Source: Sternotherus odoratus
Taxonomy: Eukaryota > Chordata > Testudines > Kinosternidae
DNA length: 64,000 nucleotides
Direction of reading: 5' to 3'
Assembly (NCBI GenBank): GCA_032164245.1
Contig: JAVMKO010000006.1
Span: 2,681,001-2,745,000 of the forward strand
The notes beneath the pieces were generated by a model. The model worked only from the letters and a program-made list of their open reading frames with translations. It was not told the origin of the DNA and did not search any database. The translations under genes and the position numbers were made by a program. Below are positions 43,890-55,697 of the stretch, in pieces. Numbering within the stretch: position 1 is the stretch's first letter; each line of letters begins with the position of its first letter.

Positions 43890-45470
43890 GCCTTATTGAT
43901 AACTACCCTGAGTATGGTCTTTCAACCAGTTGTGCACTCATCTTATAGTAATTTAATTTAGACCACATTTTCTTAATTTGCTTATGAGAATGTCATTCAG
44001 AACTGTCAAAGATCCTACTAAAATCAAAATATATTGCATCTTTCCTCCTATTTACTAGGACAATAATCCTGTCAAAGAATGAAGTTTGATTTATAACCCT
44101 ATTATCGTCCAGGTACTTACAAACTGATTAATAATTTATGCCAGCATCTTTCACGTATCAATGTTAGGCCGAGTGGTCTAGAATTCCTTAGGTCCTCTTT
44201 GTTCCCTTTTTAAAGTTAGGTACTACATTGGCCCTTCTCCAGTCCTATGGGACCGCACCCATCCTCCAGAAGATCTCAAAGATAATTGCAAATTGTGCAA
44301 AGATTGCTTCAGCTAGTTTAATTATTCCAGGATTAATTTCATCAGGTCCTGTCAACTTGAATACATCCAATTAGATAAATATTCTCTAACCTGTTCTTTT
44401 CTTCTTTTGGCTTGTGTTCCTTCCCTCTTGTTGGGAATATTAATTGTGTTGTATATGTTATGAATACTAAAACAAAACAGGAACTAAACACATCAGCCTT
44501 GGTGATGTCATCAGTTATTGGCTTTTCTTCCCTGCTAAGTAGATAACATACTTTCCTTCATCTTTCTCTTGCTTCTAATATACATAAAGAACATCTTCTG
44601 ATTGCTTTCTATATCCCTTGCTCAGTGTAACTGACTGTGCCTTAGCCTTCCTGATTTTTGTCCCTACATGCTTATGCTATTCTTTTGGTACTGCTCCCTA
44701 GCAGTTTGTCCATGTTTCCACTTTTTGTAGGATTCCTTTTTGATGTTCATGTCCTTAAAGAGCTCCTGATGGAGCTATATTTGCCTTACTATTCTTCCTA
44801 TCTTCCCTTCACTTGGGGATAAATGGATGTTCTGCCTATAATATTGTCTCTTTGAGAAACTGCCAGATTTCCTGAACCCCTTTATCACTTCAATTTTTCT
44901 TCCCATGGAACTTTACCTACCAGTTCTGAGTTTGTTAAAGTCGGCTTGTTTGAAGTGCAGTGTTCTTATTCTGCTGCTTTACCTCCTTTCGTTCCTTAAA
45001 CTGATCAAGAAATGATAAATTCTATCCCAAATTGCCTTTGACCATCAGATTCCTCCCCATTGGTTAAAATCAGATCTAAAATGGCTGTCCCCCAGTTACT
45101 TCCTCTGCTTTCTGAAACACCAAATTGTTACAAGTACATTCCAAGAACTTGTACTTTCCCATATTTCCAACAGATGTCTGTAATTATTCCCTGTTACTAT
45201 CCAGTCTTGTTTGATATTCCTGTTGTCTGTTCTAGATTCCTCATCCACTTCCTCTTGCTGGTGGTATATATGTGACTCCTACCAAGATGCCACACACATT
45301 TTCTCCCCTTTTATAGTTACCAAGAGAATATCAACTGGTCTGCCTCCCACCTCCTTATGGACCTCCTCGTTTTTTGCCCTTTCTGAACAAGCTGTACCTC
45401 TATATACCAATATTTCAAGTTTCTGTGATGCCAATTAATCTGTCTTGATTACTATATTCTGAATATCTAG
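43890..45470 (-). mobile_element. CR1 LINE fragment, antisense, old
   Basis: Plus-strand text such as GAGTATGGTCTTTCAACCAG, CTTATGAGAATGTCATTCAG and CTACATTGGCCCTTCTCCAG is CR1 RT read backwards. The left end continues the CR1 segment that stops at 5470, so both belong to one subfamily. Confidence 0.8.
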
Positions 45471-46346
45471 GCAGAGCTTTAGTTTTTAAAGTTCATGTCC
45501 CTCGGTAAGTTGAACAGCTAAGCAGGAATGGTGCCTATCCTCTGTTTGCAGAGTACCATATTTAGTTATATATGGGGGTGTGGTAGTGAGTTTAAAAAAG
45601 GAAAAACTGAACAATTTACTAACAAAACTTGCATGAATAATGCAACTGACTCTTCGCATTCTGAACTCTGTATTTAGAAGGTGACAAATACTTTGGTTAA
45701 ATATCTCTTTGAGAAAGGGGGGGGGGGGGGGAGGGAACCTGTACTCAAAGGTGGGATTTTTCCAAGAACTCAGCATTGACCAAACTCTGCTCGCAACTTC
45801 TATTATTGTCTTCTATAGGAGCAGCATTGGACCAACACTGAGCACTTTTGAAAATCTCATGAAAAGTTTAGGGCACCCTAGAGATGCTGTAGTGGAAAAA
45901 TATTTAATATGTCTATATTTGAAAAATCTAAAAACAGTTCAGTTTTTAATACTAGAACTTATGAACTATATCTTGGTGACTTGAATTTACCTTGTTTACA
46001 AAGATTACATGAATCAATATGAAAAGTACTATAAATCTCAGACATATTATGGATAAACTGTAAAACTGAAGTATATAATAAGAAATTGTGTACAAGACCT
46101 TTTTCAAAATTGGCAGTAAAATTTCAATATTTACCCTGATGGCTCAATAACTAAACTGCATTGATTGTCATGCTAATTTGATAGACTGCAATATGTAGTT
46201 TAGGAAAACAGGATTACAAATTGTGTATAGTCTATCAGAAAAACTTATAAAGCTGTCGACTAGCTTGACATGATTCACTTGAAAATTTAAGTATGCCATT
46301 GTGTACAAACTGAATTTGGATAATGCTAGGCATCAGAAGTGGAAGG

Positions 46347-46518
46347 CTATGGTCTTTGCAGGAACCATATTTCATTGTGTCGAGTTGCAGCAGCTGGATT
46401 GGTATATCCTGCAACAATGAATGTATTCTGCAAACATAGCTCAGGGTTCTCCAGAAGTTCTGCCAAGAAGTTTATTTCTCTCATTATAGAGTCTTCATTG
46501 GTGACCCCTCTGAAGCTC
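46347..46518 (-). CDS. SOUL-family gene, exon 4 (stop)
   Basis: After GTTGCAG the split Arg codon joins to SFRGVTNEDSIMREINFLAE, then AGYTNPAAATRHNEIWFLQ and RP, then TAG. RHNEIW corresponds to the family's C-terminal NE(I/V)W motif. Confidence 0.9.
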
Positions 46519-49500
46519 CTGCAACAACCAATTTTTAATTATATTTATTCTTTTATTGTATTTCCTGGAAGATTATTTTTCTGTTCCCAGTGGTTCTATG
46601 GTGATTCTCAATTATACTGCTTAATGCATGTATTATTTATGGTGATAACTGCTAAAATGTGTCTTAACCCAAAATTTACAGTTGTCAAATGTAATGTTCC
46701 CTGTTGCACTCATCATTCAATTTTTTTTTATAAAAAGGCCCAATACAAATATCACTAACTGATTTACTTCAAAAAGTTAAATACTTGTCACCTCAGCAAC
46801 AGTCTACAGAGTGTAATAGACTTTGACTTTGATCTTTGAAACAAGCGGTATTTAATAAAGATCTAACACAAGCTTTGATTTTCAATGTTAGCTTTTAGTA
46901 TTTGTCATCTCCTATTGTAAATATATAGAAAGAGACCTGTACTACTTAAGGTGTTACTAGAACAGGATTCATGTTTCTTACCTAGTATAAACAACAGTAG
47001 GAGGCCACTCTTCAATAATTATGTCAGAATCATAAGGCTGAGGTGGGTGCTCCTGCAGTAGTTCAGGCAGGTAGTATGCCACTGTCACTGAATGTGTGAT
47101 TTCTGAGTGAGATTCGTTAGTATGCACTATAGTCACAATGGGTATAGTCATCCCCAAGTACAATCCTGAAGAAAAATACATGACCATCACTCTAGCGAAT
47201 ACAAAAGAGAACTTTTGCACTCAATATGTATGAAGTTTTAAAACTAATACTGAACATTCTTAAGCTAAGCATAGATAAAGTACTGTAGAGTAGGAAAGTT
47301 TTTCATTGCAGAATGGAATTCAGTAGATTTAGAAAGTGGTGGCTTTAGGTGCTGTTGGCTAGAGGCAACTGTTGATATTAACATTCCACTGTGCCTTGGA
47401 ATTGCAGAACATACAATATATTAAAATGATGTGTTCTGAGAGCTCTTCCCTGTCTAGATGTAGTTAGGTTTGGCAAAGACAGGGCTTGTCTGCACATGAA
47501 AGTTAATCACAGAGTAATGTAGTGTGTGAATTTAAAGCAGCATAATTATTCCTGATTAACTCCATAAGTGAATGCTGCTGTTCTGGAGTAAGAGTACCTT
47601 TATTTGAAATAACTTAATCCACTTGGATTTGGAATAGGAGCATTCTTATTGCAGAATAGGGGATTCCAGACATGGAGTTGCACAGAAATAACTCCCTGTG
47701 TAGAGAAGACCAAACAAACTGCCTTAACTCTGGACACTTGTCTTTTTAGTTTATTAATCTAACCAGTTTATATGTATATTTTACACCCACATCTACACCT
47801 CTGATCATTATTTTACATTTTAACATAGCTAAAAAGCAGAGTTACACATCTAGTAGTGCAGGCCATATCTACAGAATGAGGAACTGTATCCTGGAAAGCA
47901 GTGTCTCTGAAAAAGATTTAGGGGTCATAGTGGACAAGAAACTCAAGGTGAGTTCCTAATATGAGAACTATGGTAAAAAGGACTTATGCAATCCTTGGAT
48001 GGATAAAGAGGGGAATTAGGTGGAGGGAGGTGATTTTTACCTCTGTATATGGGTATTGATGAGACTGATACTGGGATGCTTTGTCCATTTCTGGCATCCT
48101 CATTTTAGAAAGGAAGTTGAAAACCTGGAGGTGACTTGATTAGAGTATATGTACTTTTGGGGGGAGAAAACTCTGTGGACTAAAGGGCTCTCTAATGTAG
48201 CAGAAAAGGGCACAAGAATCAATATAAGGAAGCTGAAGCCAAACAAATTTATATTGGAAATTAGGCATAAATGTTTAACAGAGAGGATGATGATAATTGG
48301 AACAAATTTCCAAATCAAGACTGGATGCCTTCCAGTACAAGCAAGATAGCTTGTTTTGGTTAAAGCATATCTGACTCAATACAAAAGTACTTGGGTGAAA
48401 TTTAATGGCCTGTATTATGCAAAAGATCAAATTAGAAATAGATGATCTAATGGTCTTTTCTGGCTTTTAGCTGTGCAAACTGACTCGTAGAATTTTTCAG
48501 TATTCTAACAGTTTAGAAATACAGTAAACCCTCGATTTAACGGACCCCGATTTAACGGACTTCGGATGCAATGGACAAAATTTCCCGATGCATCCGAAAT
48601 CCATTATTGGGGGCTGCCGGACACCCCCTCACCCGAATTAGTCCCTTATATAGAGGTTTTACTGATCATGGGCGGGAGCTGTCAATCCCCCCCCCCCCCC
48701 CCCCCCCCAGCTCCCCGCAGAGGGTAGCCGGGCGGCCGGGTTGACAGCTCCCGCCCGGCTCCCCGCAGCGGAGAGCGGGGCGGGAGCTGTCAAACCCCCC
48801 CCCCCCCCCCGCCCGGCTCCCCGCAGCGGGGAGCCGGGTGGGGGGGCTGACAGTTCCCCCGCCCGGCTCCCCGCAGCGGGGAGCTGGGCCGGGGGGGGGG
48901 GGGATTGACAGCTCCCGCCCATGATCAGTAAAACCTCTATATAAGGGACTAATTCGGGTGAGGGGGTGTCCGTTAAAGCCAAAAGTCCTGTTATTTAATG
49001 ATTTTAAAAAATTATTAAATAACGGACTTTCGGCTTTAACGGACACCCCCTCGCCCGAATTAGTCCGTTAAATCGAGGTTTCACTGTATTTTAATTACCA
49101 ATATCCAGACAGCCTTTCAGGAAAAACTCATTTGTCTAGCGCTGATTGTGTATTCAGCACAAGTACAAAAATCACAAATCCCAGCCCCATCAGAATTTGA
49201 AAGTGAGAGGACCCGGTGGGAAATGAAAGCTGGAGCTCACTCAGTTATAAAACGTGTGTGTTTGAAATGTTTGTGCAAGGAGGCACTTCAGTTTGGGGTT
49301 TGTTTTTTTTTTTTTTGGGGGGGGGGGGTGGGTTCCATTTCCAATGCAAAGAAGCTGTCACAGGGAGCTGTTTCTATTATAAAGGATTGTGAATTAGGAA
49401 CTGGTTGGTGCAAATCAAACTAGAATTGATGAGAGGTGCTAGAGCATAAATAGAAGATGTTCTAATTCAAAACTTTCATTTATAGTTACCTGAAGAGTTC

Positions 49501-52500
49501 TGCTCACAAATATATTTCATAAGCTTCATGAATCCCAGACATATGCTCTGTTCATACTGTTCTTCTTGCATTTTAATACAGGCCCATTTAGCTTTTCCAT
49601 ACTGACGTTTTTCGTAAAGCACTTCCCCAAACTGAAAACAAAAAATCAGACAATGAGTTAGTATCTTAATTTAACGTTCAGCTTTGGTATGGGTAATTTA
49701 AAGAACTCCTCAGTGTTTGTCAGATCTTTGGCCTATTTTGAAAGGAAATAAGCTAACTAGTACAGGGGCAGGAGAATGAAAAGAATGACTAGTGATTCAT
49801 ACTAAAGTCTAGATGTTTCAGTTTAAAAAAATTGTAAAGAATATTGCTTTTCAAGTCTTAAATATTGAGTTCCCCTTTTTTTGTAGCTAGCTCAAACACT
49901 AAGGTTATCTAATGGGCATTGCCTGCTGAGATATAGATGTGTGCTGGCCACTTACCGCAAAAGACTATTACATTTATAAGTGGCAGGATTTTTAAGACTT
50001 AACTGTGGTAATGGTGCCATCTGCAGATTTTGATATATTCATTTTTTCCAAGTTTTCCATCAACTCTAATCAATATTAATGATTACCTTGATAAGGGCCA
50101 TAATCAATGGCGCTGTAACTTGATCATAAAACAGATTTATGTCTAGGTTAGTGGCAACATAATATAACTTACACGTAAAAGAACAGGAGTACTTGTGGCA
50201 CCTTGGAGACTAACATTTATTTCAGCATAAGTTTTCGTAGGCTATAGCCCACTTCATCGGATGCATAGAATGGAACACACAGTAGGCAGGAATATACACA
50301 AACATGAAAAGGTGGAAGTTACCATATCAATTATAAAAGACTATTTAATATATGATGTATGATATATATGCCATCATGTGCCAGCAATGCCACTCTGCCA
50401 TGTACATTGGCCAAACCGGACAGTCTCTATGCAAAAAAATAAATGGACACAAATCTGACATCAGGAATCATAACATTCCAAAACCAGTAGGAGAACACTT
50501 CAGCCTCCCTGGTCACTTAACAGATTTGAGGGTGACAATTTTAAAACCGAAAAAACTTCAAAAACAGACTCGAATGAGAAGCTGCTGAACTCAAATTAAT
50601 TTGCAAATTGGATACAGTCAACTTCAGGTTAAACAGAGACTTGGAATGGCTAGTTCATTACACTAATTGAATCTATTTCCCCATGTTATGTATCCTAACA
50701 CCTTCTTGTCAACTGTCTGATAATAGGCCATCTTGATTATCACTACAAAAGGTTTTTTCTCTTGCTGCTAATAGCTCATCTACGCTAAATAGCCTCTTAG
50801 AGTTGATATGGTAACTTCCATCTCTCTCTCTGTGTGTTCCATTCTGTGCATCCGATGAAGTGGGCTATAACCTATGAAAGCTTATACTGAAATGAATTTG
50901 TTAGTCTCTAAGGTGCCACAAGTATTCCTGTTCTTTTTACGGATAGAGACTAACACGGCTGTTACTCTGATAATTTACCTTGATTTAGCATTCAGTAAGT
51001 TTGCAATACTATAAATTACCTAAGCTAAGTTCAAAGAACATTGAGGTTTCAAAGTCTAGCACTCAAAGATAAAGAAATACCAGAATTAAAGTTGCCCATG
51101 CAACCTTAATTCACCCATAATTCATGCATTATGGTACAGTCTCTAATTATATGATGACCTACTATTTTTCCCCCCAGGACTCCTGCCTCATTCAGAGCAC
51201 AAGATGGGACAGTACTCACTTAATGAGCAGCTCTTCAGTATTTGTATTGTCCTCGTTGTTGAATGTGTGGCTTTACATCTTATTAGCGCCACACTATTCA
51301 AACACAGCTCTAAAGACAGTATTAATTTCCTCTGGGCTTTTCTATAGAACTCATCATGCAGCGTCTGAGTGCTTGATGAACCTAATTAATTGTTCTTTGC
51401 AACATTCATGTGAGATGAAGGGATATTACTATCCCCATTTTATAAAAGAGGAGCTGAAGGCAGAGATACAGGTCAAAAGTATCCACTAATTTGGGGTGCT
51501 TAATTTGAGATGTGTACTTATCATTAAATAATACTTCATATATTAAAAGCACAGCTCCAACTGACTTTGTTGCAGCTGTGAGTGCTCAGCATTTATTCAA
51601 ATCATACTCTAGTGTCTCAAATTGTGCACCCAGAAAATGAGGAACACAATTAGTCAACACCCCAGAAAAGTTTGTTTTTAAGTGACTTGCCCAGCACTAC
51701 ATAAGAATGTGGGGGCAGAGGCAGAGCTAGAATCTGATTCTCCAGGACAGCTTTCAGCTGGGTTTACTGTGAGACCATTTTTTGTCTTCTGGCAATTCCC
51801 TGCCTCATTCCTACACACCTTCTAATTTCTGCAACAAATGAGACCGGGGTCCTACAGACAAGAGCCTCCTGTACTAACCAGCCTTGATTCATACCCAAAG
51901 CACCTTCCATCACATCCACTGAATGAGGCACAGATCCTGTAGAGGAAAATAGTATGTAAATGTCTCAGTTTCAGGATAACTGCACCTCTGTTCCCCCTCC
52001 ATGATTCCTTCAGGAACCTGCTTAAAGACTTCCAGGTTCAGCCATCACCTCTCCTAGGTGGGAACTGTCTCACTCCCGCTTGACAGAGGTTTTAAGGCTG
52101 CAACACTACCTGATCTACACTGATATCCCCAGCAAGCCAGTCTGCCTAAAAATCCAGTGTCTGCTCTGTTTTTCTTCCCCTGAGAACTATGACTAATGTA
52201 TTGGCAGCAGTTAAAAGTTACCACACAACTCTTGAACAGTGCTTTTTGTTCATAAGGTGAAAAGCATTATAGAGAACTTCTAAAATAAAAAAGTGCTTTC
52301 CTATATGCATCTCAAAAGTTCACTAGAAGTTACCGATTAGTCTCAGCTTCCCCCCCCCCCCCCCCCCCCCAGACAGAAAGTTCTGTTTGAACAGAAAAAA
52401 AAGCTTCAAGTCAGTTAAAACTCAGGCAGTTTATCTAAAGTATTTTCCCTGTCTCTTGGTCTCTGGAGAACCCAGTCTGAATTAGTATATGTGAGCCTTC

Positions 52501-54122
52501 TCAGGAAGTGGGGGAAAGGAAAACAACAATCTTGGTGATTTGCGTTAATCCCCACCCACTGTTTTTGGTTCCTGGAAGAGGAGCTGTAGTAGTCCTCCCC
52601 CAGACAGAAGGCTATTAAATCACATCATCTCTCTAATATCCTAGGACCAACACACCTACAACAACACTATAATTTCCTAGGCTTTTAAAAAAAGCAACTG
52701 AAAAAAATTCCCTCATAGTGACACTAGCATGGTTTATCAGTAGGTTTGGGAACTTCAGATCCTCTGCCACTTGAAGTAACTGATAGAGGGTACCGTACTA
52801 CTGTTATGTGGACTTTCAGTAGAGGGGGATGAGATGCACATTTTGCTGGTGCATTTCACAGTTGCTGATAGCAGAAGAATGGTGGGGGTCAGGAATCCTG
52901 GGTTAGATTCCAGCTCGTAGGTGGGGGTCTGCTTTGCAGAGCACAGATTCTTCTGCCCATTTTCTTCCAAGCCTGACCATACTGCTATTTGTAATGACCA
53001 TAGTCTGAAGTCTGTTTGCACTGAATTTTTGTTGTAGTTCCAATAACAACTAGTATTGTCTATTTGTAAACAGTGAAATTAATTGAATTAGCTATAGATA
53101 GATAATCCAACTCTGCTGGCTTCACCTTTTTTGCTTTTGAATATCTGAATTTTTTTTTTACTCACACTTTTGGGAACAGCCTTTGTGTTCTGATAAAACA
53201 ATGGATCTGATAAACAGAGAAGTTAGCCCCACCACTTGATTAGCCAGCTTAGTGATACATTTTGAGAGTAGAAGTGGAAAACTAGAAATGAATTTCAAAT
53301 AGTCTTTAAGAGTGGAATTATCATCTTGGAGGCATTTTAAACATGAGTATTCCTGAAATCTGCAAAGCAGAACTAGTGTAGGTGACCTAGGCTCTGGGCA
53401 GAGAGAAGGTATTCTGTTCTCTGGATCAGAGCAAGCATGGATTGTACAGAATGGCAAATTCACAAATCAAAAGCACACTCAAGGGCTGGCTTGGACTCTT
53501 ACTTCTGAAGTAACAATATCTAAGTATTTAGCTTGCATTAAGCTTTCAGTAGCTATTATACAGTGTTCATACAAATCTCATACTCTTTCTCACCTTAGCT
53601 TTTTCTGTTTAATTTGGACTTAATATAATTGCTTGGGAAAACACAGACTTTCTTTTTTAAAATTATATTTGAAAATAACATCTCTTGCATACCTGGCAAG
53701 ACACATCTGGATTTTCATTGGGAAAGGAAATGTATTCAAAATTTTCAACTTTCCTTTTACAAGGTAAATAAAGGGAAAATATCCTTTAAACTCTAATTCA
53801 GTTATTGATTTGGGATGTTCAAATACTGAAGTGGTTTTGGGTCATCTAACTTTCATTCTAGGCATACTGATTTCAAACACTCGGGTGCACTCTTCTCTCC
53901 TTCTTCAATTATGGACTGTTAGACATTAGGGCCAGGTTTGTATCAGTCTTGCAATATTTAGAAAATTAAATGGTTTATCAAAGTATACTCATTTCAAATA
54001 CCGGAATAAATACTTTGCAGGAACAGAATTACCTTTTCTTTGCGGTGTAGCAGTGTAAAGGGGATACTTTCCCTTCCCTGATGTTGATTATTTCTGGTCA
54101 GTTGCTGGATTGGTTCTGCCAT
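46347..54122 (-). CDS. SOUL/heme-binding-protein family gene, complete, 4 coding exons (gene span)
   Basis: Four minus-strand exons (54122-54033, 49631-49490, 47165-46982, 46518-46347) join in phase to 588 nt, which is 195 residues plus TAG. The product fits the SOUL/HEBP fold along its length. It has an N-terminal strand FGEVLYEKRQYGKAKW (31-46) and a hydrophobic-helix region CLGFMKLMKYI (61-71). Next come the GLYLGMTIPIVT turn (78-89) and YYLPELLQEHPPQPYDSDI (about 104-122). The VVYTRSFRG strand is at about 135-143, and AGYTNP with RHNEIWFLQRP ends the protein. HEBP1 has about 189 residues and the same GMTxP, P-P-x-P and RRNE(I/V)W landmarks. SOUL proteins bind haem or porphyrins or act in cell-death signalling. 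Function here is inferred from fold only, and orthology to HEBP1, HEBP2 or fish/frog 'soul' genes is unresolved. The frame stays open upstream of the ATG, so a further 5' exon is possible. Confidence 0.88.
46982..47165 (-). CDS. SOUL-family gene, exon 3
   Basis: It joins in phase as GLYLGMTIPIVTIVHTNES, then VTVAYYLPELLQEHPPQP and IIIEEWPPTVVYT, between CTTCAG and GTAAGA. This is the best-conserved part of the fold. Confidence 0.92.
47480..47712. mobile_element. MITE with TGTCTRCAC-type ends
   Basis: CAGGGCTTGTCTGCAC and CTCCCTGTGTAGAGAAGACC are imperfect inverted ends. The inside is AT-rich with no frame. It lies in the SOUL-family gene between exons 2 and 3. Confidence 0.55.
47830..48480 (+). 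mobile_element. CR1-like LINE fragment, sense, old
   Basis: Plus-strand frames read SVSEKDLGVIVDKKLK, then LRLILGCFVHFWHPHFRKEV, matching the conserved CR1/L3 RT C-terminal region, with stops and shifts. Confidence 0.65.
48522..49086. mobile_element. Tigger-type MITE with nested perfect inverted repeat
   Basis: Ends CAGTAAACCCTCGATTTAAC and GTTAAATCGAGGTTTCACTG are inverts flanked by TA. Inside, 48618-48690 and 48900-48972 are a 73-bp inverted repeat with no mismatch. GC-rich CCCCGCAGCGGGGAGC units and long C/G runs lie between. It lies between exons 2 and 3 of the SOUL-family gene. Confidence 0.88.
49490..49631 (-). CDS. SOUL-family gene, exon 2
   Basis: After TTTTCAG it encodes FGEVLYEKRQYGKAKWACIK then MQEEQYEQSICLGFM to CEQNSS, ending one base into a Gly codon at GTAACT. 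The Y-E-x-R-x-Y pattern is a SOUL-family hallmark. Confidence 0.9.
50176..50975 (+). mobile_element. Penelope-like element remnant with GIY-YIG endonuclease
   Basis: Penelope-like elements use a GIY-YIG endonuclease and are flanked by terminal repeats, often partly inverted. Here 50352-50588 encodes CHSAMYIGQTGQSLCKKING then KPVGEHFSLPGH, a GIY-YIG fragment. It is flanked by an inverted tail copy at 50176-50278 and a direct one at 50838-50975 (GGTGCCACAAGTATTCCTGT, GACTAACACGGCTGTTACTC). The reverse transcriptase is missing. Confidence 0.85.
50976..54032. other. SOUL-family gene intron 1, remaining part
   Basis: A split MIR-like SINE (about 51415-51735) and a poly-C tract near 52350 are present. 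The rest has no recognised repeat or exon. Confidence 0.5.
51415..51735 (+). mobile_element. MIR-like SINE, interrupted
   Basis: ACTATCCCCATTTTATAAAA + GAGGAGCTGAAGGCAGAGAT (51428-51467) and AAGTGACTTGCCCAGCACTA then GGCAGAGCTAGAATC (about 51679-51735) are adjacent segments of the MIR core. They are separated by about 210 bp of other sequence. Confidence 0.55.
54033..54122 (-). CDS. SOUL-family gene, first recognised coding exon
   Basis: The ATG at 54122-54120 opens MAEPIQQLTRNNQ, then SIPFTLLHRKEK, 30 codons ending AAG|GTAATT. Possible acceptors TTTTTGTAG (about 54169) and TTGCAG (about 54126) lie upstream, so part of the 5' UTR may be spliced in. Confidence 0.8.
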
Positions 54123-54544
54123 GTCTGCAATGACATCATATGCTTTAATTGTAGATGTGAAACTACAAAAATAAGGAGTAAGCGCATCTGGTTTTATTTT
54201 GGCAAACTTTGCTTTTTTCTTTGTTAAAAATGAGCTTGACTTACCTGACTATAAAAAGACATAGTCAGTTGACTTTTTTACTTTTGCACCCCTAAAATCA
54301 TAGCAAATTTGAGACTCTATTTATTCATATAACCAAGTAGCATATCTGAGTCCTACTATACTCCTCATTGCTTGTTGACACTCCCACTGCCCCACCAGAA
54401 AACCCCAACATGATGTTCAGGAAGTAATGCCTAGATAAGAGTATAGTCCAATGGTTCTCAACATGCTGCCCAATCAACATACAGCTGCGGCACACGTGAC
54501 ATCCTCGAGGCCATATGGGTTTTATATATGATCGCAAAATAAAA

Positions 54545-55640
54545 AAAAATAATCATAATTAATCACACTGTTTAAACAAATGATATTAAATAGTTTTGGA
54601 TGTTTTCTACATTTTCAAATATATTTTAATTACAACACAGAATACAAAGTGCACAGTGCTCACTTTATATTTATTTTTTATTACAAATATTTACACTATA
54701 AAACAAGAAATAGTATTTTTCAGTTCACCTAATACAAGTACTGTATTGCAATCTCTTTATCATGAAAGTTGAACTTACAAGTGTAGAATTATGTCAAAAA
54801 AAATTAACTGAACTCTAAACCAAAACAGTATAAAACTTTAGAGCCTACAAGTCCACTCAGGTGTACTTCTTGTTCAGCTGATGTCAAACAAGTATGTTTA
54901 CATTTGTAGGAGATAATGCTGACCACTTTTCATTCACAATGTTACCTTAAAGTGAGAACAGGCATTCACATGGCACTATTGTAGCTGGCGTTGCAAAATG
55001 ACAGATGCGTTAAATGTTTATACGTGCCTTCATGCTTCAACCACCATTCCAGAGGACATGCATCCATGCTGATGATGGATTCTGCTCGATAACAATCCAG
55101 AGCAGTGTGGACAAATGCATGTTCATTTTTCATCATCTGAGTCAGATGCCACCAGCGTTCATTCAAAAATTTAATTTATGCGGTTTTTTTAACAAGCGTC
55201 ATTTGTATGGAATCATCTGTGGCCTCTGGATTGGTGGTTGAAGCATGAAGGGGCACACTGATGTTTAGTATATGTGGCAGACAAATACCTTGCAATGCCA
55301 GCTACAAAAGTGCTATCTGTTTTCACTTTCAAGTGACATTGTGAATAAGAAGCGAGCAGCATTATCTTCTGTAAATGTAAACTGACTTGTTTGTCTTTTA
55401 GCAATTGGCTGAACAAGTAGGACTGAGAGGACTTGTCGGCTCCAAAGTTGTATGCTGTTCTATGTTGGAGTGCAGTTATGTAACCAAACACCCCCCCACG
55501 CACACATTTGTAAGTTGTACTTTTCCAATAAAGATATTACATTACAGTACTTGTATTAGATGAATTGAAAAATCATATTTCTTATTTTACAGTGCAAATA
55601 TTTGTTATAAAAAATCATATAACGTGAGCAATGCATACTT
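54545..55640. repeat. Large inverted repeat, arms about 430-510 bp, unidentified family
   Basis: The minus strand of 54545-55056 aligns along most of its length with the plus strand of about 55215-55640. Shared blocks in order are GGTGGTTGAAGCATGAAGG, GCCAGCTACAA, TGTAAATGTAAAC, GCTGAACAAG, AGTACTTGTATTAG, TATTTGT. The arms differ by substitutions and small gaps. Two copies of one old repeat lying head to head is the simplest reading. Confidence 0.75.
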
Positions 55641-55649
55641 TTTATTCTG

Positions 55650-55697
55650 TAAAAAGAACAGGAGTACTTGTAGCACCTTAGAGACTTCACTAGACAC
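55650..55697. mobile_element. Penelope-type tail scrap
   Basis: AAAAAGAACAGGAGTACTTG then TAGCACCTTAGAGACT matches the inverted tail at 50176. It directly adjoins the large inverted repeat. Confidence 0.7.

Noticed and set aside
45709..45984. Open frame starting in a G run with SSIGPTLSTFENLMKSL
   Set aside because: Begins in a homopolymer, lacks family resemblance, and looks like ordinary intron sequence.
48659..49046. Pro/Gly-rich minus-strand frames
   Set aside because: Generated by GC-rich tandem units inside the Tigger-type MITE.
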